This document shows positions 11,801 to 22,231 of a stretch of 64,000 nucleotides of DNA, one piece after another. The notes beneath the pieces are model-generated. The model was not told the DNA's origin. It did not search any database and worked only from the letters and a program-made list of their open reading frames with translations. Position 1 is the stretch's first letter. The number at the start of each line of letters is the position of its first letter. This DNA comes from Mesostigma viride (Eukaryota; Streptophyta; Mesostigmatophyceae; Mesostigmatales; Mesostigmataceae): NCBI GenBank assembly GCA_009746045.1, contig RPFO01000253.1:372001-436000 (forward strand), written 5' to 3'. The translations under genes and the position numbers were made by a program.

Positions 11801-14800
11801 TTACCTTATCTCTTGGTGCTCTTTTTATTTGCCCCCGCCCCACAGTTGTGCCTTCCCTTCTTCTTCCCTTGGTCTTCTTACCTCCTTCTGCCCCATGTTC
11901 ATGTTTTACCATCCCTTCAGGCACGCCCGCGGGTCCCCCTCGTGCGGTGCGCGGCAGTAGCACAGCGGCACCCGCGCCCCCCTTCAAGACCGACCTGCCG
12001 GCCGACTACATTAAGTACCTCGACCTTGACTTCCGCCCCTGGGCGCAGCCAATCCCTGTCAAAGGCCGCACCGCGGGCATCAGGCAGCGGTCGCTGCCCT
12101 CGTGCAAGCTGGGCAGCTGCATCAACGTGAAGATCCTCAACAACCAGCTCTACTGGTCGCGCCCACGCAGCCACGACGCAGCGGCCAAGGCGGGGCCGGA
12201 TGGCAGCGTTGTCAACGCGGACTCCAAGTTTGTGAGCGAGGGGTTGAGCTATCGCGACTGTTTCCAGCTGCTGGGTTTCCTGGACCTGCTGCGGGTGAAG
12301 AGGAGCGTGCCAGATGTCGAGTTTGCGATAAATTCGGCGGACGAACCGATGTATAGGTGAGCCAATGTGCAGGTGGGTTGATGGGTTGACATATTCATGG
12401 GCTGATGGGTTGATGGGCTGATGGGCTGATGGGTTGATGGGTTGATGGGTTGACATATTCATGGGCTGATGGGTTGATGGGTTCCTGTTTTGATGGGTCG
12501 TTGTACAGGTGAGTAGTAATTACAGGTGGCTCGATGTATTGATGCTCATGTGCGTGTGAGCGGATGTACAGGTACTCTGGTGTACAGGTGGGTTGTTGGG
12601 TTGGTGGGTTGATGGGTCGATCTATGGGCGGGTGGATGTACAGTAGGGTGGATGTACCGTTGGATGGATGTGCAGGTGGGTAGTTATACAGGTGAGAACA
12701 TGTACCGGTGAGTGAGCGGCCAATCGCCACGTGCCCCCCCCCCTGGCTCCCTCTTGGGATTGGTGCACGGTTGTGTACTAGGCTTGGGATATCATGCCTA
12801 TTCCCGCACAGTGGCCCGAGCAGGCTCGTGATGCTGATGATCCCATCATCGCCCCATTCTAACCCTTGGATGCTGCTGTGCCCTTCGCTTCCTCGCAATC
12901 TCCCTGCGTGCAGGACGCGCGACTACGCGACGACGACGGTCATCCCGTTTGTCTTCTCCACCCAAAAGAGTAATGAGTACCTGGACGTGCTGCTACCCCC
13001 CTGGAGCACCTGGGGGGTCCACTACATCCCTGGCGAGGACAAGCACACCAAGACGGGCATCTCGGCCGGGCTGACCGACACCGCGTGGGAGGTCCACTTC
13101 AAGGAGCTCGTGCACGCGCGCGAGCAGAACCCGTTTGCCTTCCGGGAACCCAAGGCTTTCTTCCGCGACAGCATCGGGGACGGGAGCAACCTGTTCCGTG
13201 TAAAGTTGGGGCTGTGCCATGGGTCTGATGAGGTGGACGCGCGGTTTTATGCCGACAGCCTGCACGCAGCTGCCAGTAACCAGCATCTGTTGGAAAACTA
13301 CCCGGAGCTTGCACGCCAGCTGCGACATTTCGAGACGGGGCCGCCCGTGCATGCGCAGCACCGGTACGCTAGCCGCCGTGAGAGGGCGAATTCATTAGTC
13401 TTGTTATGATGTTATAATTATTGTCATTATTATCATGATTGTCATTATTGTTTATGCGGGTCCAGCGACGGGCAGTGCGTGGCCAGCCTGCTCACCCCAC
13501 TACCGTTTAAATTGTCACCATGGTTTCTGTGATGGCGTTGGGTGCTGCGTGAGAGCTCATCGCACATGATGGGCACACCATGCGGGGGGCAGCACGGCAT
13601 ATCCGCTTTATCACATGCCGGCACAATTCACGACATCGTATATGCCTGCAAGAAATAGGAAGGCTATTGCTTGCTTGTCGTTTGCCGGGGCATTTCGGGT
13701 GGTCATATTTTCCATAATGCCAGCAAAGCCCGCATAGGGTGCAATCAGCACAATCTCCCGTGCACTAGTCATCGTTTGCTTGGGAGCCTCCTCTGTTGGT
13801 TTTGAGACAGTAGTTTTTTTGAACCAGCTCTTGCACCTGTCCACTGAATGTCCCCCCGCCAGATCCTCTCCACCTTTTTGTTAACCAGCCCCTGTTTTGG
13901 CTTAATGCCCGCCTGCCTCCCCAACCCATGCCTTCTCATCTCACCCACCACCACCCACAGGTGCCAGTACAAATACCTTCTCTACATGGACGCGGATGAC
14001 GGCGGTGTCAGCCCCGACATGCCAGACATATTGACAGCGGGCGCGGTGGTGCTGGCCATCAAGTCTGGCAAGCGCGAGACCTACTACTCGCGTACGCTAC
14101 GGGACAGGGAGCACGTCGTGTACCTGACGGGCGTGCCCAATGACGTGTGCGACGACATCGAGGACGCGGTCCAGTTTGGGGAGCAGAACCACACGGACAG
14201 CAGCCGAATGGCGCAGCGCCTGCATGTGGGTGGCCGCTTGTTTCCGCGATCGCAGGCACTGCCTGACTCTGTCACGCTGACCGCTTGCGATGCCTGACAC
14301 GCCACTGTGTAGTTGCATGATGCCCTGCCTACCTGCATGTGGTGCTTGCATGCGTGCTTGCTTTGGAATGCGAATGACCTCTGGCACTAAGTGGAAGTGG
14401 CTTCTATCAATCTCAGGGCAGGCCAGGGACTCCGGGGGGGGGGGGGGGGGGGGGAGAGAAGGGAATACTGAAACAAATACTCGAAGGGAGTTTTCGGGGG
14501 GGCTCAGTGGGGGTTACGGTTGCGGCGCGTGTAACTGCACCAGAACATCTCGACCATTCCTATGCACCCGTGACCAGGTCCACAATGACCTAGTAGCGAC
14601 CCCTCGGTCTCCTCCTCCCTTTGCCATCATTTACCTGTATCGCGTCGCCTGACCGTCTCCCCTCGGTGCCTGTGTTCGAATTTGTTTTTACTGTCTATGA
14701 AAATACTCTACCTACCACACGTAACCCCATGCCCTCCCCCCAAACCAAACCGCCGTCATTCCGAAGCCCTTGGCCCCCAATCAAGTCCAAACACTTGCCA

Positions 14801-16013
14801 CCCATGTCGAAACACTAGACCATGTCCCCGCCTCCCTAAGAAACCCTTGTACCAAACACCCCAACTAAATCGTGAACTCCCACCCCCCTTGCCTAATTAA
14901 ACCCTGAACCCGTGGCCCCATCCATTCCCCCACCACCGCCACCAGTCTTGGGCCGAGTCGCACTTGTCCCCCTCTGCCATTCTGGAGTACATGCGCGTGG
15001 CGCTTCACAAATACTCCCAGCTCCAAAAGTGGACCCCTGTGCTCGACAAGAAGCGCGACATGCTGGTGACAGCTGCCAGCCTCGGCGATTTCTACGCCGG
15101 GGCCGATAAAGACACGCTCCAGCGGGCGGTCGACTGTTACCGCACCGTCGGCCGTGACCGTCGGACCTGCCACACCAACCTAAAGCACGGAGGGGCCAGC
15201 GGGCCGGGCGTCCAGGACGGGGGGCTGACGATGGAGAGGCCGGTGCAACGGTTGCTGTTGCCGGGATCGACGCGCCCATGGCACTCCGACGGGCGCCAGA
15301 TAGACACGGATGAGGGGGAGGATGGGGAGATTATGGGGGTGGAGGTCGAGGGGGTGGATGACGGGGCGCATCGCCATCACCACCAGCAGCAGCAGCACGC
15401 GGTCAAGCCACAAGAAGAGGCAGGTGCGGAACCTACAGTCGTGCCAGAAGAGGCCGAGGCGGAGCAGGAGCAGGAGCAAGAGCAAGCGCCAGCGGACGAG
15501 GCCACAGAGGAAGAAGCGCCAGAGGCCAGGGATGCTCGTGCTCCCGTGACGCCGAAAAAGACCATCCCACCAAAAAAGGGTACCCCCACCCCCGAAAAGG
15601 CCGCCCCTGTGCCTAAGAAGGGCCAACCAGCCCCGACGAAGGGTTCTGCGACGGCAGCTACGCCCGCCAAGACAGGCACACCTGCACTAGCACCTGAGAC
15701 GAAGACCTCGAAACCTGCTGGCAAGCCGCGCACGCCCTCGCCTAGGAGGCAAGCAAACAGCATCCTCAAGCAGAGGGAAGCGATCAAGCAGGCGGCGCTG
15801 CAGGCGTCGCGGCAGCGGCTCGCCATGGGTGGGCATCAGCATGCGCCGGAGGGCAAGCCGGCCATGAGCGTGGCAAAGGACTGGCTCACTAAGAAAGTGG
15901 AAGACGTCACAAAGCACCTGACGGCCAGCAAGCCGCAGGACGAGGGGGGCGGCGTGATCCAGACACCATATGGGCTGTTAATACCCGCAGAGGACCTGCC
16001 ATTGCCAGAATAA
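8858..16013 (+). CDS. GT90 (CAP10-like) glycosyltransferase with long charged C-terminal tail
   Basis: Predicted secretory-pathway glycosyltransferase. Exons 8858-8927, 11921-12356, 12914-13363, 13961-14225 and 14946-16013 join in one frame to 762 codons. All junction phases agree (1, 2, 2, 0). The first exon encodes MYRHTWLINIVCCIFLSTQA, a signal peptide or membrane anchor; an in-frame ATG at 8843 is an alternative start. GT90 hallmarks are FAFREPKAFFRDS with downstream NLFRVKLGL, and CQYKYLLYMDADDGG followed by the block around YYSRTLRDREHVVYL, matching the YKY..(V)DG and H(Y)V blocks of the family. The last ~300 residues are low complexity: acidic plus Gln runs (about residues 500-590), then Lys/Pro-rich repeats (KKGTPTPEKAAP), which is unusual for GT90. 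The donor sugar and acceptor cannot be told from sequence. First-exon assignment rests on phase and the signal peptide; the other exons are strong. Confidence 0.78.
9163..9300. repeat. Imperfect TG dinucleotide microsatellite
   Basis: Mostly alternating TG with scattered T and C substitutions, inside the first intron of the GT90 gene. Confidence 0.9.
9560..10212. repeat. CCCCTG hexanucleotide array, about 100 copies
   Basis: Nearly uninterrupted CCCCTG units, with one irregular patch at about 9832-9880 (CCCTGCCCTG, CTGCTGCC) and one G substitution at about 10190. On the minus strand it reads CAGGGG, which can form G-quadruplexes. Six is a multiple of three, so all frames stay open and produce artefactual Pro-Cys, Pro-Ala, Gly-Arg and Gly-Gln ORFs. 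Confidence 0.97.
10381..10625. repeat. CCCA/ACCC tetranucleotide array
   Basis: Begins as CCCAA/CCCAC variants and becomes a pure ACCC array of roughly 45-50 units, ending at ACCGGCCCGCCCACC. The complementary GGGT strand is G-quadruplex prone. It lies in GT90 intron 1. Confidence 0.97.
10626..11322. other. GT90 intron 1, non-repetitive part
   Basis: Contains a short direct repeat, GTGGCGTACTGTATCGTAAC, at about 10867-10905. No exon with compatible phase and family similarity was found. A segment near 11050-11250 is richer in coding-like composition, but no splice pair there can be defended. Confidence 0.4.
11323..11800. repeat. 54-bp pyrimidine-rich minisatellite, eight-plus copies
   Basis: The unit starts CTTTTCTTGCCCCGCCTCAT and repeats at 11341, 11395, 11449, 11503, 11557, 11611, 11665 and 11719. 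A degenerate ninth copy begins at 11773. The unit contains no AG dinucleotide. It ends about 120 nt before the 3' splice site of GT90 intron 1. The 18-residue repeats seen on translation are artefacts of a unit length divisible by three. Confidence 0.95.
12370..12495. repeat. Octanucleotide GATGGGYT repeats in GT90 intron 2
   Basis: Tandem GATGGGTT/GATGGGCT units, interrupted twice by GACATATTCATGGGCT. Looser variants continue to about 12700. Confidence 0.85.
14428..14456. repeat. Poly-G tract in GT90 intron 4
   Basis: About 22 consecutive G residues, between the exons ending at 14225 and starting at 14946. Confidence 0.9.
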
Positions 16014-16589
16014 TCGATTACCATGAACTGTACATCATTTTTCGTCAACAATGAACTGTCTCACTTAAAATGAATGAATAGGAGCCGACAGGGATGGACT
16101 GTCAGAATGACATCTAGTTGTCGTGGTATGCCGTTGGGTAAGTTAGCTCTGGCACTTTGCTAGATGCCTTCATTTTGAAGTGCATGAGACCGTTTTCTGA
16201 TACGCAATATGTGCTGCAAAAGAGGCAGTGGGCTTGTGCGCGATGTGGCTGATCATTTATAGAAATGTTTTACGAAAAATCCCTATCCATGGTTGCCCGG
16301 GTATGCACACATGTTGTTGGATCGCCATGCGTCCAGGCATAGTTGTCTCACTTAACATGAGTACATATTCTATCATATTGCAACATACTGTCTCATAGAA
16401 TTTAAGTGAGGAAACTATTCCTGACGCATGGTGATCCAACGGATCGTGGAATAAGGACGAGGGTGTAGTTGTCTGCTTGATAGAACTTTGTCTGAGAGGA
16501 AGGACGCGAATTAAGACCGAGGGAGCCGCGTGGCTATCTGCAGGAAGACCTGCATGCATGGAGGGAGACAGATGGTAACAAACAAAAAA
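16014..16589. other. 3' flank of the GT90 gene
   Basis: No gene seen. An exact TGTAA signal close to the stop was not found; the polyadenylation site is unassigned. Confidence 0.4.
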
Positions 16590-16785
16590 TTTTAATTACA
16601 GATTAATATAATTTCAATGCACAAGGCTACACATTTCCATCTCCATTCATATTCATCATCCTGAACGACTCAAAAACATGGAAGAGATAATGGCACTGCT
16701 CGAGCTACCATGGTCCGGATTTCGATCCGGGCGATTTCTGGCCTGCACTGTTTGTCTCCTTCTAGTGCGCTGTTTGTCCCCATCT
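16590..16785 (-). repeat. Dispersed repeat family delta, copy 2
   Basis: Matches the 27240-27510 copy: AATTTCAATGCACAAGGCTA, CTCCATTCATATTCATCATC, CTCGAGCTACCATGGTCCGG and GTTTGTCTCCTT in the same order. Confidence 0.6.
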
Positions 16786-16869
16786 AGTGTTCAACGGTTG
16801 GGGGATGATGCCGACGATATTTGTGTAATTATTCTCCTAATGAGATTAGCATAGTACTCCTTCAAAGAA

Positions 16870-17310
16870 CAGCTAGTATAGGACATGGGGGGCCTAGGCC
16901 TCTCCGTGATTTGGACGAAGATGATGGACAGGGCCAAGTGGGCCCAGGTCATAGAGGACAACAAGCCCCCCCCTGTGGGGAAGCGCCCGCGTGTGCAAAC
17001 CCGTGGGAGGCACGCCCGACAGCTCCCCTAGGGCAGCGTGAGGCTGTCTAGATAGATGTTGTAGTTAGAATGCTGTTAGATAGATGTCGTAGGTAGCTGA
17101 TGTAGATAGATTAGACGCGGACAAGATAACGGCAGGCTTGAGCTACCATGGTCCGGATTCTCCCGATTTCTGCATGGCCTGCGCTGGTTGTCTCCTTGAG
17201 ATTAGACCGGTAGGGCTGTTTGCACCCATCCATCCATCCATCGGGGTTAATGCTCCGTGACTCCCCAACGGGAGCACGAGTCTAATTAATTAATTAATAG
17301 TACTCCGTGG
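16870..17310 (+). pseudogene. 5'-truncated LINE (family gamma): ORF2 C-terminus and 3' end
   Basis: A remnant reading EDMGGLGLSVIW is near-identical to the copy at 39448-39540. After it come a 3' UTR, ATCC repeats (17225-17243), the hairpin GTGACTCCCCAACGGGAGCAC and a TAAT-repeat tail. The 3' UTR is split by an 83-bp delta insertion at 17116-17198. Coding is broken by indels relative to the second copy. Confidence 0.6.
17116..17198 (-). mobile_element. Short delta insertion with 8-bp target duplication
   Basis: AGATTAGA at 17108-17115 is repeated at 17199-17206, and the uninterrupted 3' UTR at about 39660-39690 lacks the insert. The inserted 83 bp begin CGCGGACAAGATAACGGCAG and end GGTTGTCTCCTTG, the conserved end of family delta. 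The opposite end is shortened compared with the 27240 copy. Confidence 0.6.
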
Positions 17311-17333
17311 CATGCCTTTGCGCATGACACGCA

Positions 17334-17335
17334 AG

Positions 17336-17376
<41 letters not shown>

Positions 17377-17378
17377 CT
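17334..17378. repeat. ACTT tetranucleotide microsatellite
   Basis: About eleven consecutive ACTT units. Confidence 0.9.
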
Positions 17379-17379
17379 C

Positions 17380-18330
17380 CTTGATAGGGAAAAAAAAACT
17401 AAGAAGGAAAAAGAGAACACACACACGCAAAAAGGGGTTAAAATAAAAGTAAGAAGTACCATGCACCCCGGCCCGCCACTTCTTGGTTACTGTAACAGAA
17501 TAAAATTATGGTGGCCTCTGCACGGCGGTGGAGCACTGACACGGGAGACGGCGTGGCACCGGTCAGCCTTGAGCCAATGAGCCTAAGTTGACAGCTGGTT
17601 GGCCCACAATGTTTCCTTGACAGGGGTGCTCAGGTGCATGGGGCCCGCGCCCCCCCCCCCCCCCCCCCGGCCGCTTCACCCCGGCCGGTCGAGACGGCCA
17701 CCCGTCTTGGTATTAATTGCTGGACCGGCCGGCCAGCCCGGCCTGCCGCCTGCATGCGGCGCCCTAGCTCGATCCTCGAGGAAGTCTCCTACCAGGAAGC
17801 CATCGATCCCGGTCCGCGGCCGATCGAGGCCACGGGCTACGTATACCAAGTCCTCGCCGTGAAGGAGGCCGGGCTGCCACCACCAACGATGTCGTCCACG
17901 GTCCCTTCACGGGTTTGGATCGAGGAATCGGACGACCGGGGTGCCAGGCCGGTCGCTTGTGGTATACGACGCGGCGGTCGGTGCCGACCACCTTTCAGCC
18001 GAGCTGATGGAGAACCGGCGCTGAAGTTCCGGCCCTGACCTGGCGGTGCGGGTCGAGCTAATTCTGCTGGCGTTCTCCAACCGTGTTCTGCACTCTTTGA
18101 GCCTCTCTGACCCCGGTATAAACCGCTTTTGGGGTGTCTGCCACCAGTCTGAACGCCGCGCGCTAAAGGTCTTGCATGGGCCGGCATGATGCTGCACTGA
18201 GGCTCCGCGCTGCGCTGGACCCACACCTGTTGTTGTTGTTCATTGTTGTTGCCCACGCCGCACATGGGTACACTGGCGCGGGAATAAACTCAACTCAACT
18301 CAACTCTTAACGCCGCACATGGGCATGCAG
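17380..18330. other. GC-rich segment with poly-C tract and CAA-tailed retroposon ends
   Basis: A poly-C run at about 17649-17667 precedes a GC-rich stretch (about 17680-18050) with a short unrecognised ORF. On the minus strand, GCCCATGTGCGGCGTGG-type ends occur at 18222-18275 (followed by CAACAA) and again at about 18300-18322. A CAACT repeat lies between them. Probably two stacked retroposon 3' ends; no supported gene. Confidence 0.4.
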
Positions 18331-19195
18331 CAGAGATTGCGCTGGACCCACACCGTGGTGAGTCTCAGATGCCGGGTTTTCCGCGTCGTGGCCATAACAC
18401 TGTCATGGCTGTACAGCTCTACATACGTGTTTCAATGCATGTTGCGCGCCGGCCGGTGGTGGAGGACCTCGGTGCATCGCATTAATTGCCCTCAGCAGAT
18501 GGTTTACAATTGGTCTTCATTTTTGTTGACTACGTACATCAAGGCTTTCATGGTTCGACACAATCCAGTCGGTCCTCTGGCTGGGAGTCTCTTTGGGCCA
18601 TCCTAGATCGATCTGGATCGCGTGCCACCACTGGCATGTATTGCTGCATGCCATTCACTGGCTGTACGAGGTTTTAGTCGGCATGAGGCAGTAGACTGTG
18701 CGGACGTACTGCATGCGGAAGGCACCATGCACCCCAGTACCATTCCCCCTTTGATCTTGTCAGTTGTGTCATGTCCCCAACATTTGATGCATATCTGTTC
18801 ATTATCAGTCGACCCATCATCAATTTCCTTCATTGTGAGGAGTAGTGGCGACAGGCCGGCCCGGGCCTAGCTTTATCCCAGGCGCAGAGGACTGAAGGGA
18901 GTTTCGGTAAATTGCTTATTAATTTGTGATGTTCTATCTCTCAGGCCATGCATGGTGTGCATGGGCGCCAGTTCTGATCGATGACTATATCAACTGAATG
19001 TCTACCTAGTTGATAAGCCTGGTCTTGTGGTTGGTAACTTGTGGGTTTCTAATCAAGAGCCAGTATGGTGTTGATATGCCATTTTAGATCGAGTTAGGAA
19101 ATGTCTCGATTACGCGGCTTCCTCCACTCCACCCATCCATCAAGGAATATGTGCTACTACATGATCTCCCAACGGAGGCATGTTATAATTTCAAT
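18331..19195. other. Intergenic DNA ending in a LINE 3' tail
   Basis: No gene recognised in 18331-19080. From about 19085 to 19195 (+) lies a LINE 3' end: CGCGGCTTCCTCCAC, AATATGTGCTAC, the hairpin CTCCCAACGGAG, then GCATGTTATAATTTCAATTT. Equivalent ends occur at 26640, 39100 and 40430. Confidence 0.5.
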
Positions 19196-19586
19196 TTAAC
19201 TCGTCGTCTGTCCCTGGTCCTAATATTAGGACTGAGTTCAACTCAGTCCTAATTTTAGGACCTAATTTTGAGGTTTTGTAGAAAATTCGCCCCGGTCGGA
19301 ATATTTGGCAGAAAAATTTTCTCAAAATTTATTCAAATACTCCTTGAAAAGATCTTTCTTGGACATATTTTTGGGATTTTTTTGGATTTGGTTTGGGCGG
19401 CTAACCGTACGGTGAAAGTACAGGTGGTAAGGGTACATTTTCACGCGAAACGTGAGTTCCGGAAATGCACGACCTAGCCATGGCGGCTTGCGCCCATGCA
19501 TGCAGTTTACGTTTTCGGACGATTTTGCGGGCCAAACCCAGGAAATAGATGTTTTATGTCCTAAAGAGGATACAAGTGAATTTTAA

Positions 19587-21285
19587 CCCCTAAATGGGCA
19601 GAAATACTGCCGATGCATCGGCTGTAACTTCACAATTTTGCAAACCAGATGCCATCCAACCCACCCATATCCAATGGCTGTCCTTGGGGGCCAAGCATGT
19701 CCATGAGTTGCCCTTCGGGTTGGTATATCACAACCTTACATATATGCAGGTTAGGCCATGTATAACTGCCGTCAAAGTCAGGGGGGTCAAGACGAGCGTT
19801 TTCATTTTTGGTAGAATGTGCATTTTGAATTATGTTGTAAGAGCTAGGCACCTACCACTTCAGGGATGATAAACAATTAGTTGCTGAACAGTTTGAGCCA
19901 TAGGGGTCATCATTTGGGTGGGTATACCAGCAGTTACACCCAGTACAGCCCATAGGGGTACCGTTGGTAAAAAGCAACCAAGGGGGTAGGAGTGGGCATA
20001 CTACCTACTAATACCTACTAATGTGGCCCCCAACCATGCCACACAATACATTTCCCTTCCACAATGATGGGGAAACATAACTGCATCATCACACTGCCCT
20101 TACATGGCAACTATGTGCAGCTGCCACCTTGTCCATGCACGTAGGTAACGTGGTACGGATACCCTACGCAAGGCATGCATTCTAGGAGGCAGCCACCAAC
20201 AAACTAGTGATTTTAAGCCTATTTCAGCTTGCCCTAGCAAGGATAAACTAGGCCTAAGCTGCTATAGCTTGCCAGGTGATGGCCAGCACACCTGGTGGCA
20301 CATGCTGACGATGGGAAGCTTCTACTCACCGGTTACATGCTTGATGATGCCACAGAGACAGGCCAACTGCCTCACACTCATGCAATATGTGTGTGGGAAA
20401 TGAATAACAAACATATATGGAGGTATTCAAACCCATACAGCCTCTAAAACTTTTCACCATCACCCTGTGGCAGGTCAACTGACTGAGGGAAGCATCTAAG
20501 AAGGGTGTTTTAGAAAGGGGCCAGGCCAGGGTCAAGAAAGAGCATGAATAATGCAAAAAGAATGTGCTACACAAGCTAGAACGTATATATAAACGTCAAA
20601 CATCGATAGGAAAACGATAACTCAGCTTTACCAGGCATGGATGGCGTTACCTTGGCCCAGGCGGTGGCCGCAAAATGGCGCATTTCGGCACACCAAAGTT
20701 GTGCAGCATGGTCGCTGGATTCGGCAATTTCTGGCCACCCTTGCACGTTTACGACTACTATGTATCATAAAAAGTACAAAGAAACCAATATATCCTTTAA
20801 AATACGCCGGAAAGTTATTGCTGTCAACGTTTCTATCGTCCGGCCTGATCGCAGTTTTTTCCAGCAAGAACGCTGCCGACACCTATCAAATGGCATTCCC
20901 GCGAACCAAAAATTGGCCTGTATCATCTTTAGGACGTATAAAATCAATTTCCTGAGTTTGGTCAGAAAATTCGAACGAAAACGTAAATGCCATGCGTGGG
21001 CGCAAGCCGCCATGGCCAGGTCGTCGTTTTCCGGAATGCACGTTGTACGTGAAAAAGTACCCTGACCCCTTGTACTTTGACCGGCCAGAACACCTCCATA
21101 ACTTTGTCAGAAGTATGCAAACCCTAGTACCATGCTGTGAGGAAAATTATAAACTTTCGATCTTCTCAGCTAAACTTTTCCTAATTCTCAATAGTTTTCG
21201 CGGCATTTGGTCCCCCGAGAAGGGGCCGACGTGTCGGCTGTAACTCAGTTTTAGGCGGAAAATCGGCAGCCAGACCATTTAGGGG
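19587..21285 (-). mobile_element. TTAA-flanked DNA element, family A copy 1 (1699 bp)
   Basis: Inverted ends CCCCTAAATGG and CCATTTAGGGG are bounded by TTAA at 19583-19586 and 21286-21289. It is the reverse complement of the 42219-43917 copy, with exactly the same length and few substitutions. It is inserted in opposite orientation into its older relative, element B. Short ORFs (for example 20637-21065) show no transposase features and are not conserved in B, so it is treated as non-coding. Confidence 0.85.
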
Positions 21286-22231
21286 TTAACCTCGCGGGGA
21301 TGCGATTTACTGGGTGTCGGCACTGTTCTTGCTGGAAAAATCTGCGATTAGGCAGGTCGACGGAATGGATTACTACAATTGATTCCCGGATCAAATCGAA
21401 GGGTTTATAGGTTTCTTTCTACCTTTTATCATGTATTGTCGTAGATTAAGTCTAGTGGCAGTAAAGATTTGATGATCTCGACCACTCTGTCACGTCATGG
21501 TTTGTGTGCCGCAAAGTGCCACTTTTGCAGGCACCGCCTGGGCCAAGGTAACGCCAGCCGTGCCAGGTAAAGCTGGAATATCGCTGCTTCATCGTTTCTT
21601 GGTATTCTTACATGAGTTTAAGCTTGCGATGCGCTGTCAGTTTTGAGTCTTGCTGCTCTTTCTTGACCGTTGCCTGCCCCTCTCTAAAACCATCTTTTTA
21701 GATGATCTTACCAGGCATTTGCCTTCCCGTAGCGTGGCTGTACAAGGTTTTAGGTGCTGAATGGGTTAAAACACTTTCATAGATGTTAGTTATTCTCGTG
21801 CTATGTTCATATTGCATGATTGTGTGGTCATGGGCTGCGTCAAGGGTACTGTCAAGCTTATACGGGTGAGTGAAAAATCTTGGTGATAAACCACTGTCAT
21901 CATGTGCCAGCAGGTATCTTGGCCATGTCATGGCAAGGTAATACAGTTTTATCCATGTCCTTTCTTGTAAAGAACAATTAAATGTGACTAACCTACCCAT
22001 TATATCGGTGGTTAGTACTTATAATACATCCCTTTGTAGCTACGTATCCATACGCATTCCCTATATGTATGCATAGGCTTTCACACATACTAAGGTACAA
22101 TATAACTGCAATATGATGATGCAAGTATGTTTTCCTATTATGCCTGAAGGGAAATGGGCTGATTGACATGGTTTGTGGCCACGCTACTATGAAGTATGAC
22201 CGCACTTACATGCTTGCAAATTGCTAGCATG

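Noticed and set aside
11259-12360. A 360-codon ORF with repeated LMSVPSLTLLLLFLFLPR resembling a multi-membrane protein
   Set aside because: It is the 54-bp minisatellite read in frame with the true exon; exon 2 of the GT90 gene starts at 11921 after a proper 3' splice site.
20637-21065. 142-codon ORF conserved in both family A copies, as a possible protein gene
   Set aside because: Conservation comes from near-identity of the whole element; the frame is not kept in family B and no transposase motif is present.
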